Positions 1 through 8,500 of a stretch of 11,046 nucleotides of DNA are shown here, piece by piece. The stretch's first letter is position 1, and every line of letters begins with the position of its first letter. The notes beneath the pieces were generated by a model, which saw only the letters and a list, made by a program, of their open reading frames with translations, ran no database searches and was not told the DNA's origin. The stretch comes from an uncultured Prevotella sp. (lineage in GTDB: Bacteria; Bacteroidota; Bacteroidia; Bacteroidales; Bacteroidaceae): the NCBI GenBank assembly GCA_946623195.1, contig CAMOQW010000059.1, positions 1-11,046 on the forward strand. The letters run 5' to 3'. The position numbers were made by a program, and so were the translations under genes.

Positions 1-4
1 CTGC

Positions 5-69
5 GAGTGAGCCGTAACCTCGCTATGAGTGAGCCGTAATCTCGCCGGGAGTGAGGTTACGGCTCACTC
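5..69. repeat. Three-copy direct/inverted repeat cluster, 17-19 bp units
   Basis: Two direct copies, GAGTGAGCCGTAACCTCGC at 5-23 and the same with one C-to-T change at 27-45, start 22 bp apart. A third copy lies in reverse orientation at 53-69 and is a perfect 17-bp reverse complement of 5-21. Either direct copy could therefore pair with the inverted one: 27-43 with 53-69 gives a hairpin with a 9-nt loop, and 5-21 with 53-69 gives a longer loop. The single change at 40 becomes a G-U pair in a + strand transcript, so pairing is kept. No T-run follows, so this is not a standard intrinsic terminator. It could be a REP-like interspersed repeat, the 3' end of an upstream transcript, or a protein-binding cluster; the sequence does not decide. 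Confidence 0.8.
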
Positions 70-85
70 TGAAGGTGCAGAAGAG

Positions 86-142
86 TGGAGCGGATTGAAC
101 CCGCAGAACGATGTGCTCCACATCTGCTCCCAATCCGCTCCA
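86..142. other. Long imperfect hairpin with a 12-bp perfect outer stem
   Basis: TGGAGCGGATTG at 86-97 is the exact reverse complement of CAATCCGCTCCA at 131-142. Inside it, GCAGA (103-107) can pair with TCTGC (123-127) and TGTG (112-115) with CACA (119-122), around a 3-nt loop and a 4-nt bulge. The inverted repeat is directly visible; its folding and function are inferred. No T-run follows the stem. It lies between the repeat cluster to its left and the promoter of the esterase gene to its right, so it is probably upstream of the esterase transcript and may belong to the end of a gene outside the window. Confidence 0.6.
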
Positions 143-230
143 TCAAGAAGGGAGAACCCCCACGCAAACGTTTACGGCAATTTTGGCCGAAAAAACACCC
201 CGCGAGGCAACTGTTTTAGCTTTTTTTTCG

Positions 231-238
231 TATCTTTG
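231..238 (+). promoter_or_regulatory. Bacteroidota -7 box for the pectinesterase gene
   Basis: TATCTTTG matches the Bacteroidota sigma-ABfr -7 consensus TAnnTTTG exactly and is followed by CA. A run of eight T lies just upstream at 221-228. No good TTTG -33 element is seen at the usual 19-21 bp distance; the region around 207-217 (CAACTGTTTT) is at best a weak match. Transcription would start a few bases downstream, giving a leader of roughly 55 nt that is AT-rich and has no Shine-Dalgarno sequence before the ATG at 300. Confidence 0.65.
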
Positions 239-299
239 CAGCGAACTACGAACTAAAGCAAACGTACACATTATTATATTAACTTAAAAACTAACAACA

Positions 300-3200
300 A
301 TGATGACCAAAAAGCAATTAAGACTTTACGTCTGGACATTCCTGGCTATGCTGGGCATGACCCAAACTGCTGCGGCATTCACCGACATCAAGGCCGACTT
401 CACCAACGGCAGTTTCTTCACCGCAGAAGAAACCAGCGTCACGACAGCCGGCCTGAAGATGAATGCCGACGGGACTTTCACCCGCGTGGCTGCCGACGCT
501 GCCGACGCGAACGCCGTGATCAGCGGCAAGTTCCACAGCAACGAACACGGTCTGGGGAATTTCTCGGCCACTGTCAAGGTGGAAGGGCCGGTGAAAGTCT
601 CCATGGGCACTTGTGCATGGGGCGGCGACGTCACCATCAAGAACGAGGCCGGCGAGACCGTAGGAACATTCAACACCAATACGGGGGCCTGCTACCATCA
701 GGACAAAGCGAACAACATCGCCTCTACGTTCTACAAGGGTGAGGCCACCACGCTGACCATCAGCGGCGGAGCCTACACGCCCTACTTTGCCGTGGAAGCC
801 GTGGACGCTTCTGAAATCCCCTCCGACATCAAGATTACCTTCTCGTTAGGTAGCCAGACGGCCGAGGGCACACTGCCTGCCGACGACAAGGCCGAGGTGG
901 GAGCCGACTTCACGCTGCCGCTGAACCGCACGCTCTACATCGAAGGCAAGACGCTGACCGGATGGACCGACGGCACCAACACCTACAAGCCCGGCGACAC
1001 CTTCAAGGCCGGTGGGAAGGACATGGAGCTGACCGCCGTCTTCACCGACAACAAGGCGTCGCTGGCCGACCGCACCGAAGAGGTGCTGCTCAACTGGGAC
1101 TTCCAGCGCAAGAACGGTGCTCCCCTGCTCTCTTACCAGAACAAGACGGGCATCTATGTGACCCAGGCCACCATCGGCAACGAGACCATCGATGTCAAGC
1201 TGGACTTCGACACCAACAACGGCGGAAAGATTGCCAACGGCAACTGGACCGACTGGGCACAGATGAACGGCGGCACCAAGTTTACCGTTCCCTCCTGCAA
1301 GGGTGCCACGGTGAGCATGGAAGCCTACAATGCCATCACCACCACGACTATCGACGGCCAGACCGACTACACCTCTGGCCAGACCATCAGCTACCAGATT
1401 GCCAACCCTGCCGAGACCATCGACATCGTGATTGGCGACGGTTCCTACTATCGTTATATTAAGGTGTTGCTGCCCGTCGTGAAGAGTCAGGCCGGCAAGT
1501 CGTTCGACAATGCTGCCGCCAACATCGTGTGGGCACTGAACGACATCGACACCTATGCCACTCCGGAGACACAGGAGCCTGAAGGTGCCTTCACGCTGAC
1601 CACCGTCAGCCTGGGCGACTTCACCCCGAACGGCGTAGAGGCTCCCAGCGCCGGTGCCAACAGCGGCATCAAGCTGCTGAAGCTCAACGGCGACAACACC
1701 GTGGTGGAATTCATTGCCAAGCCCTATCGTGGCCTCACCTTCACGCCGGCCAAGGTTTCGGCCAAGGTGGCACGCTATGGCACCGACGGCGGCACGCTGA
1801 GCGTGGCTGCCAAGAACGCTGAAGGCCAGGAAGTCACGCTGGCCACCGGTCTGATTCCTGCCCGCAACAACAAGGACCAGGCCAGCGATGCCAAGGGCAG
1901 TGACCCCAACTACACTACCGAGTTTACTTTCGACATTCCCGCAGAACTGGCCACCAAGGGCAGCTTCTCGCTGGTGGTCACTCAGAGCGGACTGGCCAGC
2001 AACAAGCAGTGGGGTATCGGCGACGTGCATATCACGGGAACCGTCAATGGTGTCACCGAGGACGTGGCCAAGTACACCTTTGCTGCCAAGGCTAATCCCG
2101 AGAAGGGCGGAAGCGTCAACGTATATCCTCAGGGCGACGAATTCGACGAAGACACCGAGCTCAAGCTCACCGCCACCAAGAACTTCGGCTACAAGTTTGT
2201 GAACTGGACCGATGCTGAGGGCAACGAGGTATCGAAAGAGAATGTCTTCGTCTACACCCTCACAGCAAATGCCGAACTGACCGCCAACTTCGAGGCCATC
2301 AAGACCTACGAGCTGGCCCTGACCGTAGAGGGCACCAACGACTACATGGTAGAGGTGACGCCTGCTGCCACCGTCGTCGACGGCAAGAACATGTATGAAG
2401 AGGGCACCGACGTACAGCTGACCGCCAACCAGTATGAGGGTCTGGTGACCTTCACCAACTGGAGCGACGGCGAGACCAACAGTGCCAAGACGGTCACCAT
2501 GACCGACAACGTAGCACTCACCGCTGTCTATGCCGAGACCGACATCATTGCCGGCTGGGACTTCTACCGTGCCGGCAACAGCGGCCGCAAGGCTGACTTT
2601 GCTGCCGAGGACAACGATGCCGACGTGCTGAACCTGGTCAATACCGAGACGGGCGAAGTGAGCGGATGGCTCGACAAGTCGACCGTCGGTGGCGGCGGCT
2701 ACGAGAGCTTCAAGGGGGCTGCCGTCAACTGGCGTACCGGCAAGAGCAACGGCGACGTGGGTAACTGGCACTGGCAGACCAAGGTCAACGCTGCCGCATT
2801 CACCGACATCAACGTGCAGTTCGACATGCTCTACAACTATAACGCTTATCAGACCTACAACGTAGAGTACTCACTCGACGGTGAGACCTGGAACAACGTC
2901 GGCAGCATCACCATGACGGGTGCCAAGGCCGCTGCATCGTTCAACGGCAAGCTGCCTGCTGCCGCCAACAACCAGGCCGACCTCTACATCCGTATGCTGG
3001 CCGACAAGACCTCCAGCGTTGACGGTGCCGGCTCTGCCAACGACGGCAACACGCTGGCCATGTTCTTCATCACCGGCTCGCCCAAGCTCGTCAACGACGG
3101 CATGGCTCCCAAGCTGGTGTCCACCGTTCCGGCCAATGATGCCACTGGCGCATCAGCTACCGGCAAGATTGTGCTGACCTTCGACGAGCGCGTCAAAGTG

Positions 3201-5237
3201 AAAGAAGGGACCCTGGCTACGCTGGCTTCACAGCAACTGGCTCCCGCTGTCAGCGGCAAGACCGTGACCTTCGAATACAAGGGTCTGGACTATGCCACAT
3301 CCTACACCTTCACCCTGCCCGCCAACAGCGTGGCCGACCTGACCGACAACTATCTGGCCGATGCCATCAGCATCCAGTTCACCACAATGACGCGTCCGAC
3401 GGTCAGCAAGAAGCTCTACGACTTCATCGTGCCCGACAATGGTTCGTTCAAGGAGGCACTGGCCGCTGCCGCAGCACGTACCGACAACTCACAGCGCTTC
3501 CGCATCTTCGTCAAGAAGGGCAGCTACGTGATTCCTGCCAACCAGGCCAACAAGGTGGACGGTGCCGACGGCAAGCAGTATGCCGACCCGAAGACCTCGT
3601 TCGGTTCGCCTAACGTGTCGATCATCGGTGAGGACATGAACGAGACCAGCATCACCAACGAGATGCCCAACTCGCTGACCACCAATCCCGATGCCGGCAA
3701 GGGCGGACAGGCCAACCCGCTGGAGGGCATCCGCACCAGCGGCGTGCTCTATCTGACCAGCGGTGCCCAGAACACCTACTTCCAGGACATCAAGCTCTGG
3801 AGTGCTACTGCCGACGGCACCGGCCGCAACGTCGTACTCGTGGACGGCGGTAACCACACGGTTTGCAAGAATGTCAACCTCTGGGCTTATCAGGACACCT
3901 ACGTCAGCGACAACACTCGTTCGCACTACTACTTCGAGGGTGGTCTGCTGCGCGGACGCACCGACTTCCTCTGCGGTTCGGGCGACGTGTTCTACAATGG
4001 GGTCACGCTGCAGATGTGCGAAGAGGGTGGCTACATTGCCGTACCGCGCGACAACGTGAAGTACGGTTACGTATTCAAGGACTGCACCATCAAGGGCGAG
4101 ACTGACAAGATTGACGGCAACTACTACTTAGGCCGCCCCTGGACCAAGGGCGCCGAGGTTTACTACATCGACACCAAGATGGAAGCAGTGCCTAAGGGCG
4201 AAGGCTGGGCCAACATGTCGAGCGACGGCTGCACACGCATGGCAGAATACAACAGTATGACGGCCAACGGCTCCACCATCGACCTGAGTGCACGTACCAA
4301 GGTGCTGGGCGGCAATCCCAACGAGCCCGTGCTCAGCGCTGAGGAAGCTGCCGAGATTGGCAACCTGCACAACATGTTTGGCGACTGGGATCCCACGCTG
4401 CTGACCGAACAGGCTCCTGTTCCTGCCAACGTGACGCTGACCGGCAACACGCTGACCTGGGACAACAGCGACTACGCTCTGCTGTGGGCCATCGTGAAGA
4501 ACGGCAACGTCATCGACTTCACCACTGAACCGACCTACACCGTAGACGACGCCGAGGCCACATACGCCGTACGTGCCGCCAACGAGATGGGTGGTCTGAG
4601 CGAGGCTGCCGAAGCCATCAGCTACACCGGGCAGACGGCTGTCGTGACCGTGGCCGATGCCGGCTACGCCACCTTCTATGATTCAGAGAGCGCCTACCAG
4701 GTGCCTGAGACGCTGAAGGCATACGTAGTCACAGCAGCTACCGTCGACGCTCTGACATACGCTGAACTGCAGGACATCATCCCCGCCGGAACAGCCGTCA
4801 TGCTTGAGTCTGTCGAAAAAGTCGGAGGCGACTACGAACTGCCTGCCGTGAGCAGCACGGCAACCTATGCCGGTGCCAACATGCTGAAGGGTAGCGATGT
4901 GGCCACCACGACCAGTGCCGAAGGGCAGAACCTGTTCTACAAGCTCACCTATGGCATGTCCGGATCTGCCGAAGCCAACGTCTTCGGATGGTTCTGGGGT
5001 GCCGACAATGGTGCAGCCTTCCAGATTGAGGGTCACCGCGCCTGGCTGGCCATTCCGCTGGCTACGGCTTCGAAGGTAGGCTATCCCATCGCTGGCAGTG
5101 GCGATGCCACCGGCATCGGCCTGCAAGCCGCCGACCGCAAGGATAGCGGTGCCTACTACAACCTGCAGGGCCAGCGCGTAGCACAGCCCACGAAGGGTCT
5201 CTATATCCATAACAACAAGAAGGTTATTGTCAAATAA
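300..5237 (+). CDS. Large secreted multi-domain pectin methylesterase (CE8)
   Basis: Predicted to hydrolyse methyl esters of homogalacturonan, releasing methanol and exposing acidic pectin, at or outside the cell surface. A signal peptide ends near AAA|F (residues 24-27). The CE8 beta-helix spans about 1037-1360, with QDT at 1198-1200, TDFLCG at 1221-1226 and LGRPW at 1277-1281. This supplies the expected acid/base Asp1199, nucleophile Asp1222 and Arg1279. Ahead of it lie two apparently related beta-rich modules (about 27-172 and 254-393), a third (394-588), three divergent InlB-type B-repeats (173-253, 590-667, 668-747), a jelly-roll-like region (748-934) and a Big_5 Ig-like domain (935-1032). 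A fibronectin-III-like domain (about 1365-1440) and a C-terminal module ending in a possible type IX sorting tail (1618-1645) follow. Stand-alone CE8 enzymes are about 300-400 aa. Tandem ATGs at 300 and 303 leave the exact start open. The CE8 call is secure; the other module boundaries are approximate. Confidence 0.95.
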   Translation: MMTKKQLRLYVWTFLAMLGMTQTAAAFTDIKADFTNGSFFTAEETSVTTAGLKMNADGTFTRVAADAADANAVISGKFHSNEHGLGNFSATVKVEGPVKVSMGTCAWGGDVTIKNEAGETVGTFNTNTGACYHQDKANNIASTFYKGEATTLTISGGAYTPYFAVEAVDASEIPSDIKITFSLGSQTAEGTLPADDKAEVGADFTLPLNRTLYIEGKTLTGWTDGTNTYKPGDTFKAGGKDMELTAVFTDNKASLADRTEEVLLNWDFQRKNGAPLLSYQNKTGIYVTQATIGNETIDVKLDFDTNNGGKIANGNWTDWAQMNGGTKFTVPSCKGATVSMEAYNAITTTTIDGQTDYTSGQTISYQIANPAETIDIVIGDGSYYRYIKVLLPVVKSQAGKSFDNAAANIVWALNDIDTYATPETQEPEGAFTLTTVSLGDFTPNGVEAPSAGANSGIKLLKLNGDNTVVEFIAKPYRGLTFTPAKVSAKVARYGTDGGTLSVAAKNAEGQEVTLATGLIPARNNKDQASDAKGSDPNYTTEFTFDIPAELATKGSFSLVVTQSGLASNKQWGIGDVHITGTVNGVTEDVAKYTFAAKANPEKGGSVNVYPQGDEFDEDTELKLTATKNFGYKFVNWTDAEGNEVSKENVFVYTLTANAELTANFEAIKTYELALTVEGTNDYMVEVTPAATVVDGKNMYEEGTDVQLTANQYEGLVTFTNWSDGETNSAKTVTMTDNVALTAVYAETDIIAGWDFYRAGNSGRKADFAAEDNDADVLNLVNTETGEVSGWLDKSTVGGGGYESFKGAAVNWRTGKSNGDVGNWHWQTKVNAAAFTDINVQFDMLYNYNAYQTYNVEYSLDGETWNNVGSITMTGAKAAASFNGKLPAAANNQADLYIRMLADKTSSVDGAGSANDGNTLAMFFITGSPKLVNDGMAPKLVSTVPANDATGASATGKIVLTFDERVKVKEGTLATLASQQLAPAVSGKTVTFEYKGLDYATSYTFTLPANSVADLTDNYLADAISIQFTTMTRPTVSKKLYDFIVPDNGSFKEALAAAAARTDNSQRFRIFVKKGSYVIPANQANKVDGADGKQYADPKTSFGSPNVSIIGEDMNETSITNEMPNSLTTNPDAGKGGQANPLEGIRTSGVLYLTSGAQNTYFQDIKLWSATADGTGRNVVLVDGGNHTVCKNVNLWAYQDTYVSDNTRSHYYFEGGLLRGRTDFLCGSGDVFYNGVTLQMCEEGGYIAVPRDNVKYGYVFKDCTIKGETDKIDGNYYLGRPWTKGAEVYYIDTKMEAVPKGEGWANMSSDGCTRMAEYNSMTANGSTIDLSARTKVLGGNPNEPVLSAEEAAEIGNLHNMFGDWDPTLLTEQAPVPANVTLTGNTLTWDNSDYALLWAIVKNGNVIDFTTEPTYTVDDAEATYAVRAANEMGGLSEAAEAISYTGQTAVVTVADAGYATFYDSESAYQVPETLKAYVVTAATVDALTYAELQDIIPAGTAVMLESVEKVGGDYELPAVSSTATYAGANMLKGSDVATTTSAEGQNLFYKLTYGMSGSAEANVFGWFWGADNGAAFQIEGHRAWLAIPLATASKVGYPIAGSGDATGIGLQAADRKDSGAYYNLQGQRVAQPTKGLYIHNNKKVIVK

Positions 5238-5249
5238 ATAAGCAACGTT

Positions 5250-5429
5250 ATGAATAAGGCAAAATTATTGATATGCGCCGTGGTGGGCACACTGGCAATG
5301 ACAGCATGTGCCGTAGACGACAACCCTACGCCCAACCCCACCTACGAACCCCAAGACACGACGACCGTCAGCGTCGACGGTCCCCGCGAGTCGGTGACTG
5401 ACCAGCCGGCCTACGTGCCCGGCACGTAA
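5250..5429 (+). CDS. Small 59-aa proline-rich lipoprotein of unknown function
   Basis: The reading frame starts MNKAKLLICAVV and ends YVPGT before TAA. It has a short basic N-terminus, a hydrophobic stretch and a lipobox MTAC with the acylated cysteine at residue 20, so it is a predicted signal peptidase II substrate. The mature part is only 40 residues, rich in Pro, Thr and Asp, with no hydrophobic core, so it is probably unstructured. Acidic residues at +3 and +4 after the cysteine (CAVDD) resemble the Bacteroidota lipoprotein export signal and suggest surface exposure; this is inference. It begins 12 nt after the esterase stop codon and precedes a hairpin, so it is probably cotranscribed with the esterase. 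Codon use matches its neighbours. I do not recognise a family. It could be a surface accessory of the locus or a remnant of a longer lipoprotein. Confidence 0.75.
   Translation: MNKAKLLICAVVGTLAMTACAVDDNPTPNPTYEPQDTTTVSVDGPRESVTDQPAYVPGT
5412..5428. other. 17-bp perfect palindrome over the lipoprotein stop codon
   Basis: TACGTGCC-C-GGCACGTA is a perfect 8+1+8 dyad that encodes the last residues (YVPG, then Thr) and reaches into the TAA stop. A second, smaller dyad, CGGAT-T-ATCCG, lies at 5438-5448. With the hairpin at 5456-5488 they make three consecutive dyads between the lipoprotein end and the susC promoter. They could be RNA structure at the 3' end of the first transcript or DNA-binding sites near the second promoter; function is unknown. 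Confidence 0.5.
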
Positions 5430-5455
5430 ACACGCACCGGATTATCCGCTCTCAC

Positions 5456-5488
5456 AGAAGGGATGGAGCAGCCTGTTCCATCCCTTCT
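5456..5488 (+). terminator. Strong intergenic hairpin, possible terminator or RNA-end stabiliser
   Basis: AGAAGGGATGGA (5456-5467) is the perfect reverse complement of TCCATCCCTTCT (5477-5488). The stem extends inward by G-U, C-G and A-U pairs to about 15 bp with a 3-nt GCC loop. It sits 26 bp after the lipoprotein stop and 23 bp before the susC -33 box, where a terminator separating two transcription units is expected. The bases after the stem are ACTATAAAAAC, without a T-run, so it is not a classical Rho-independent terminator. It may act as a partial terminator or protect a 3' end. Confidence 0.5.
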
Positions 5489-5511
5489 ACTATAAAAACA
5501 TGGTCGTTTTA

Positions 5512-5543
5512 TTTGCGTATTCCATTCTTTTTACTTAATTTTG
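5512..5543 (+). promoter_or_regulatory. Consensus Bacteroidota promoter driving susC-susD
   Basis: TTTG at 5512-5515, a 20-bp spacer, and TAATTTTG at 5536-5543 match the -33 (TTTG) and -7 (TAnnTTTG) elements of the Bacteroidota housekeeping promoter with ideal spacing. Transcription should begin a few bases downstream, leaving an AT-rich leader of about 45-50 nt before the ATG at 5598. There is no Shine-Dalgarno sequence, which is usual for this phylum. A short dyad TTGT-G-ACAA (5552-5560) lies at the start of the transcribed region. Confidence 0.8.
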
Positions 5544-5597
5544 CACGCGAATTGTGACAAGCTACTAAATATCTATTAATAAACAAATTTATCTGAC

Positions 5598-8500
5598 ATG
5601 CAAAAAAGAAGATTTCTCTTAGTCATGCTGCTCTGTGCACTATGGCTAACGGGCTTCGCCCAGAATGCAATCAAGGGTACCGTCAAGGACAAGAATGGCG
5701 AACCCCTGATTGGAGTGAGCGTTACTTATGGTAACGGCCAGGGTACGGTGACCGACATTGACGGAAATTTCAGTGTGAACGCTCCCGCCGGCTCAACCCT
5801 CAAGTTTTCGTATGTAGGCTACAAGCCGCAATCACTGAAAGGCAGTGGCAAGATGAACGTCACGCTGGAAGAGGACAACACCACGCTGGAAGATGTGGTC
5901 GTGGTGGGTTACGGCACGATGAAGCGTAAGGACCTGACCGGTGCCGTGGCTTCAGTGACCGGCGAGAAGCTGGCTGCCAATCCCGTGGCTACCGTTGCAG
6001 AGGCCCTGCAGGGCCAGTTGCCTGGCGTGAACGTCATTTCGCAGGACGGCCGCCCCGGCGGTACGATGTCAATCCGTGTTCGTGGCGGTGGCTCTATCAC
6101 CCAGTCGAACGAGCCGCTATATGTGGTTGACGGTGTTCAGGTCAGCAGCATCGACGACATCGCTGCCGACAACATCGAGAGCATCGACGTGCTGAAGGAC
6201 GCCGCCTCAACAGCCATCTATGGTGCCCGAGGTGCCAATGGTGTCATCCTGATTACCACCAAGGGCGGCAAGGAAGGCAAGGTGACTGTCAAGTACAACA
6301 TGTACTACCAGATCAAGGCCAAGCCCAGCCAGCTGGACGTCATGAGTGCATACGACCACGTGCTCCACACCTGGAGCTACGCCAAGTCGTTGGGCGACAC
6401 CTATGCCGACGGTGTGGCCAAATACTACGGTCTGGGCAGTGCCTATGGCAACCATCTGAACGAATATAAGAACCAGAGTGCTCACAACTACATGGACGAC
6501 GTGCTGCGCACGACTCACGCCTGGAACCACGACCTCTCGGTGAGCGGCGGTTCAAAGAGCACCAAGTTCTATGCTGCCGTCAACTATTCTGACAACGAGG
6601 GTACGCTGAAGAACTCCGGTTTCAAGCGCTGGGGAGCCAACCTGAAGCTGACACAGGACATCACCAAGACGCTGCGGCTGGACATCGACGCCCGCTACAG
6701 CGAGATGCAGTTCAAGGGCAACCGCTACGAGTTTGCCACACAGGCTTACCGCTACAAGCCCATCGACAACCCACTGGGCAGCGGCGAAGCCTCCGACCTG
6801 GGCATGGGTAGTGCCAGTGCACAGGCTGACTACGACCCGACAGCCATCCTGAACGACTATGAGAATCTGCGCAACCGCTATCGCATCGGTGTGAACACCG
6901 GACTGACCTGGCAGATTATCAAGGGCCTCACCGCCAAGACCGAACTCTACCTGAGCCGCAACTGGAGCAAGACCCAGCAGTGGGCCGGCGGCAAGACCAA
7001 CGGACAGAGTTACAACCAGGCAACACTGAACGAGGGCGACGGCTACAACACCCGCTGGGACACCACGCTGAGCTATGAGGTACAGGGACTCGGCGAAGAC
7101 CACTCGCTGACCGTTATGGCTGGTAATGAGGTGCTGTCGAGCCGTTCCAACTCGGCACAGATCCTGGGTACTACTTATCCTGACGAGTGGGACTTCGACT
7201 GGGCATTCGGCAACATCGGAGCCACCAACTATAAAGGCAACGACAAATACACCTACACCGACGGCCACCCCACCCACTCGCTGTCGTGGTTCGGACGTGT
7301 CAACTACTCCTACTTGGGCCGCTATATGCTGACTGCCACCATGCGTGCCGACGGCAGCTCGAAGTTCAACAAGAACAACCGCTGGGGCTACTTCCCCGCA
7401 GCAGCTGTGGCATGGCGCATCAGCGACGAGCCGTTCATGAAGAACTCACAGTCATGGCTCGACAACTTGAAGCTGCGTCTGTCGTTTGGTAGCTCCGGTA
7501 ACGACCAAATTGCCTCCGGCCTGACCGAGACCCTCTGGACAACCGGTACGGCCACCGTCAACGGTGAGAGCATCACCACCTACAAGCCCGCTTCTACGCT
7601 GGGTAATTCCGACCTGAAGTGGGAGACCACCATCTCGCGCAACTTAGGTCTCGACTTCAGCTTCTGGAACGGCAAGCTGCGCGGTAACATCGACTACTAC
7701 TGGAACACCACGAAGGACGTGCTGATGCTCGTGCCTTGCGACCCGACGTCAGGATTCAGCTTCCAGATGCAGAACATCGCCCAGACCTCCAACAAGGGTC
7801 TCGAAATTTCGCTCAACTACGAGATTGTACGCCAGAAAGACTGGAACCTGAGCTTCGGCATGACCTACAACTTCAACAACAACAAGGTTGACAAGCTGCA
7901 GGAAGGCGTGCTGGCCAGCGCCCACACCAACTGGGGTTCCAGTATGCGTGTTCCCACCTACGACTACATCGTGAAGGAAGGCGAGCCGGTCGGTCTGGTT
8001 CAGGGTATGCAGAGTGCCGGTTTCTATACGGTCGACGACTTCAATGTGGTCAACGGTGTCTGGACGCTGAAGGAAGGCATTCCCGACAACAAGTTAGGCC
8101 TGGGCGTCTACACCAGTCCCTACCAGTTGGCTGAAGGCCAGAAGGCATTCCCCGGCATGGTGAAATATGTGGATACCGACGAGAGTGGTTCCGTAGATGC
8201 CGACGATGCTGTCATCATCGGCCACACCATGCCTAAGCATACCGGTGGCTTCAACCTTGCCGGTCGCTGGAAGAGCATCGATTTCTCGGCCAACTTCACC
8301 TATCAGATTGGCGGCGACATCTACAATGCCAACGTAATGTCCGACATGAAGGGCGACAAGGACACCAGCCTGGGCTACAACCGCCTGTCGGAAATCAGCA
8401 ACACCTGGCGCTTCTATGACGTTGACGGCAGTGGCGACCTCGTGGCAGTGACCGATCCCGACGCTGTCCGCCAGCTTAACGCCAACGCCAAGTATGGCTT

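Noticed and set aside
1..85. CRISPR array
   Set aside because: Only two direct copies and one inverted copy, with 3-7 bp between units, so there are no spacers; this is a hairpin-type repeat cluster.
29..256. 75-codon + strand open frame in the left intergenic region
   Set aside because: It runs through the inverted repeats, the hairpin, the poly-T tract and the -7 promoter box, and its composition is not protein-like; it is an open frame by chance.
846..2771. 641-codon open frame antisense to the pectinesterase
   Set aside because: Its Val/Gly/Ala/His/Leu-rich translation is what the reverse strand of GC-rich codons gives. It has no recognisable domain or promoter and opposes a clear esterase gene.
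5456..5488. Calling this hairpin a definite Rho-independent terminator
   Set aside because: The stem is strong but no T-run follows, so I kept it only as a possible terminator or RNA-stabilising element.
6552..7277. 241-codon open frame antisense to susC
   Set aside because: It shows the same compositional artefact and covers a conserved part of the SusC barrel.
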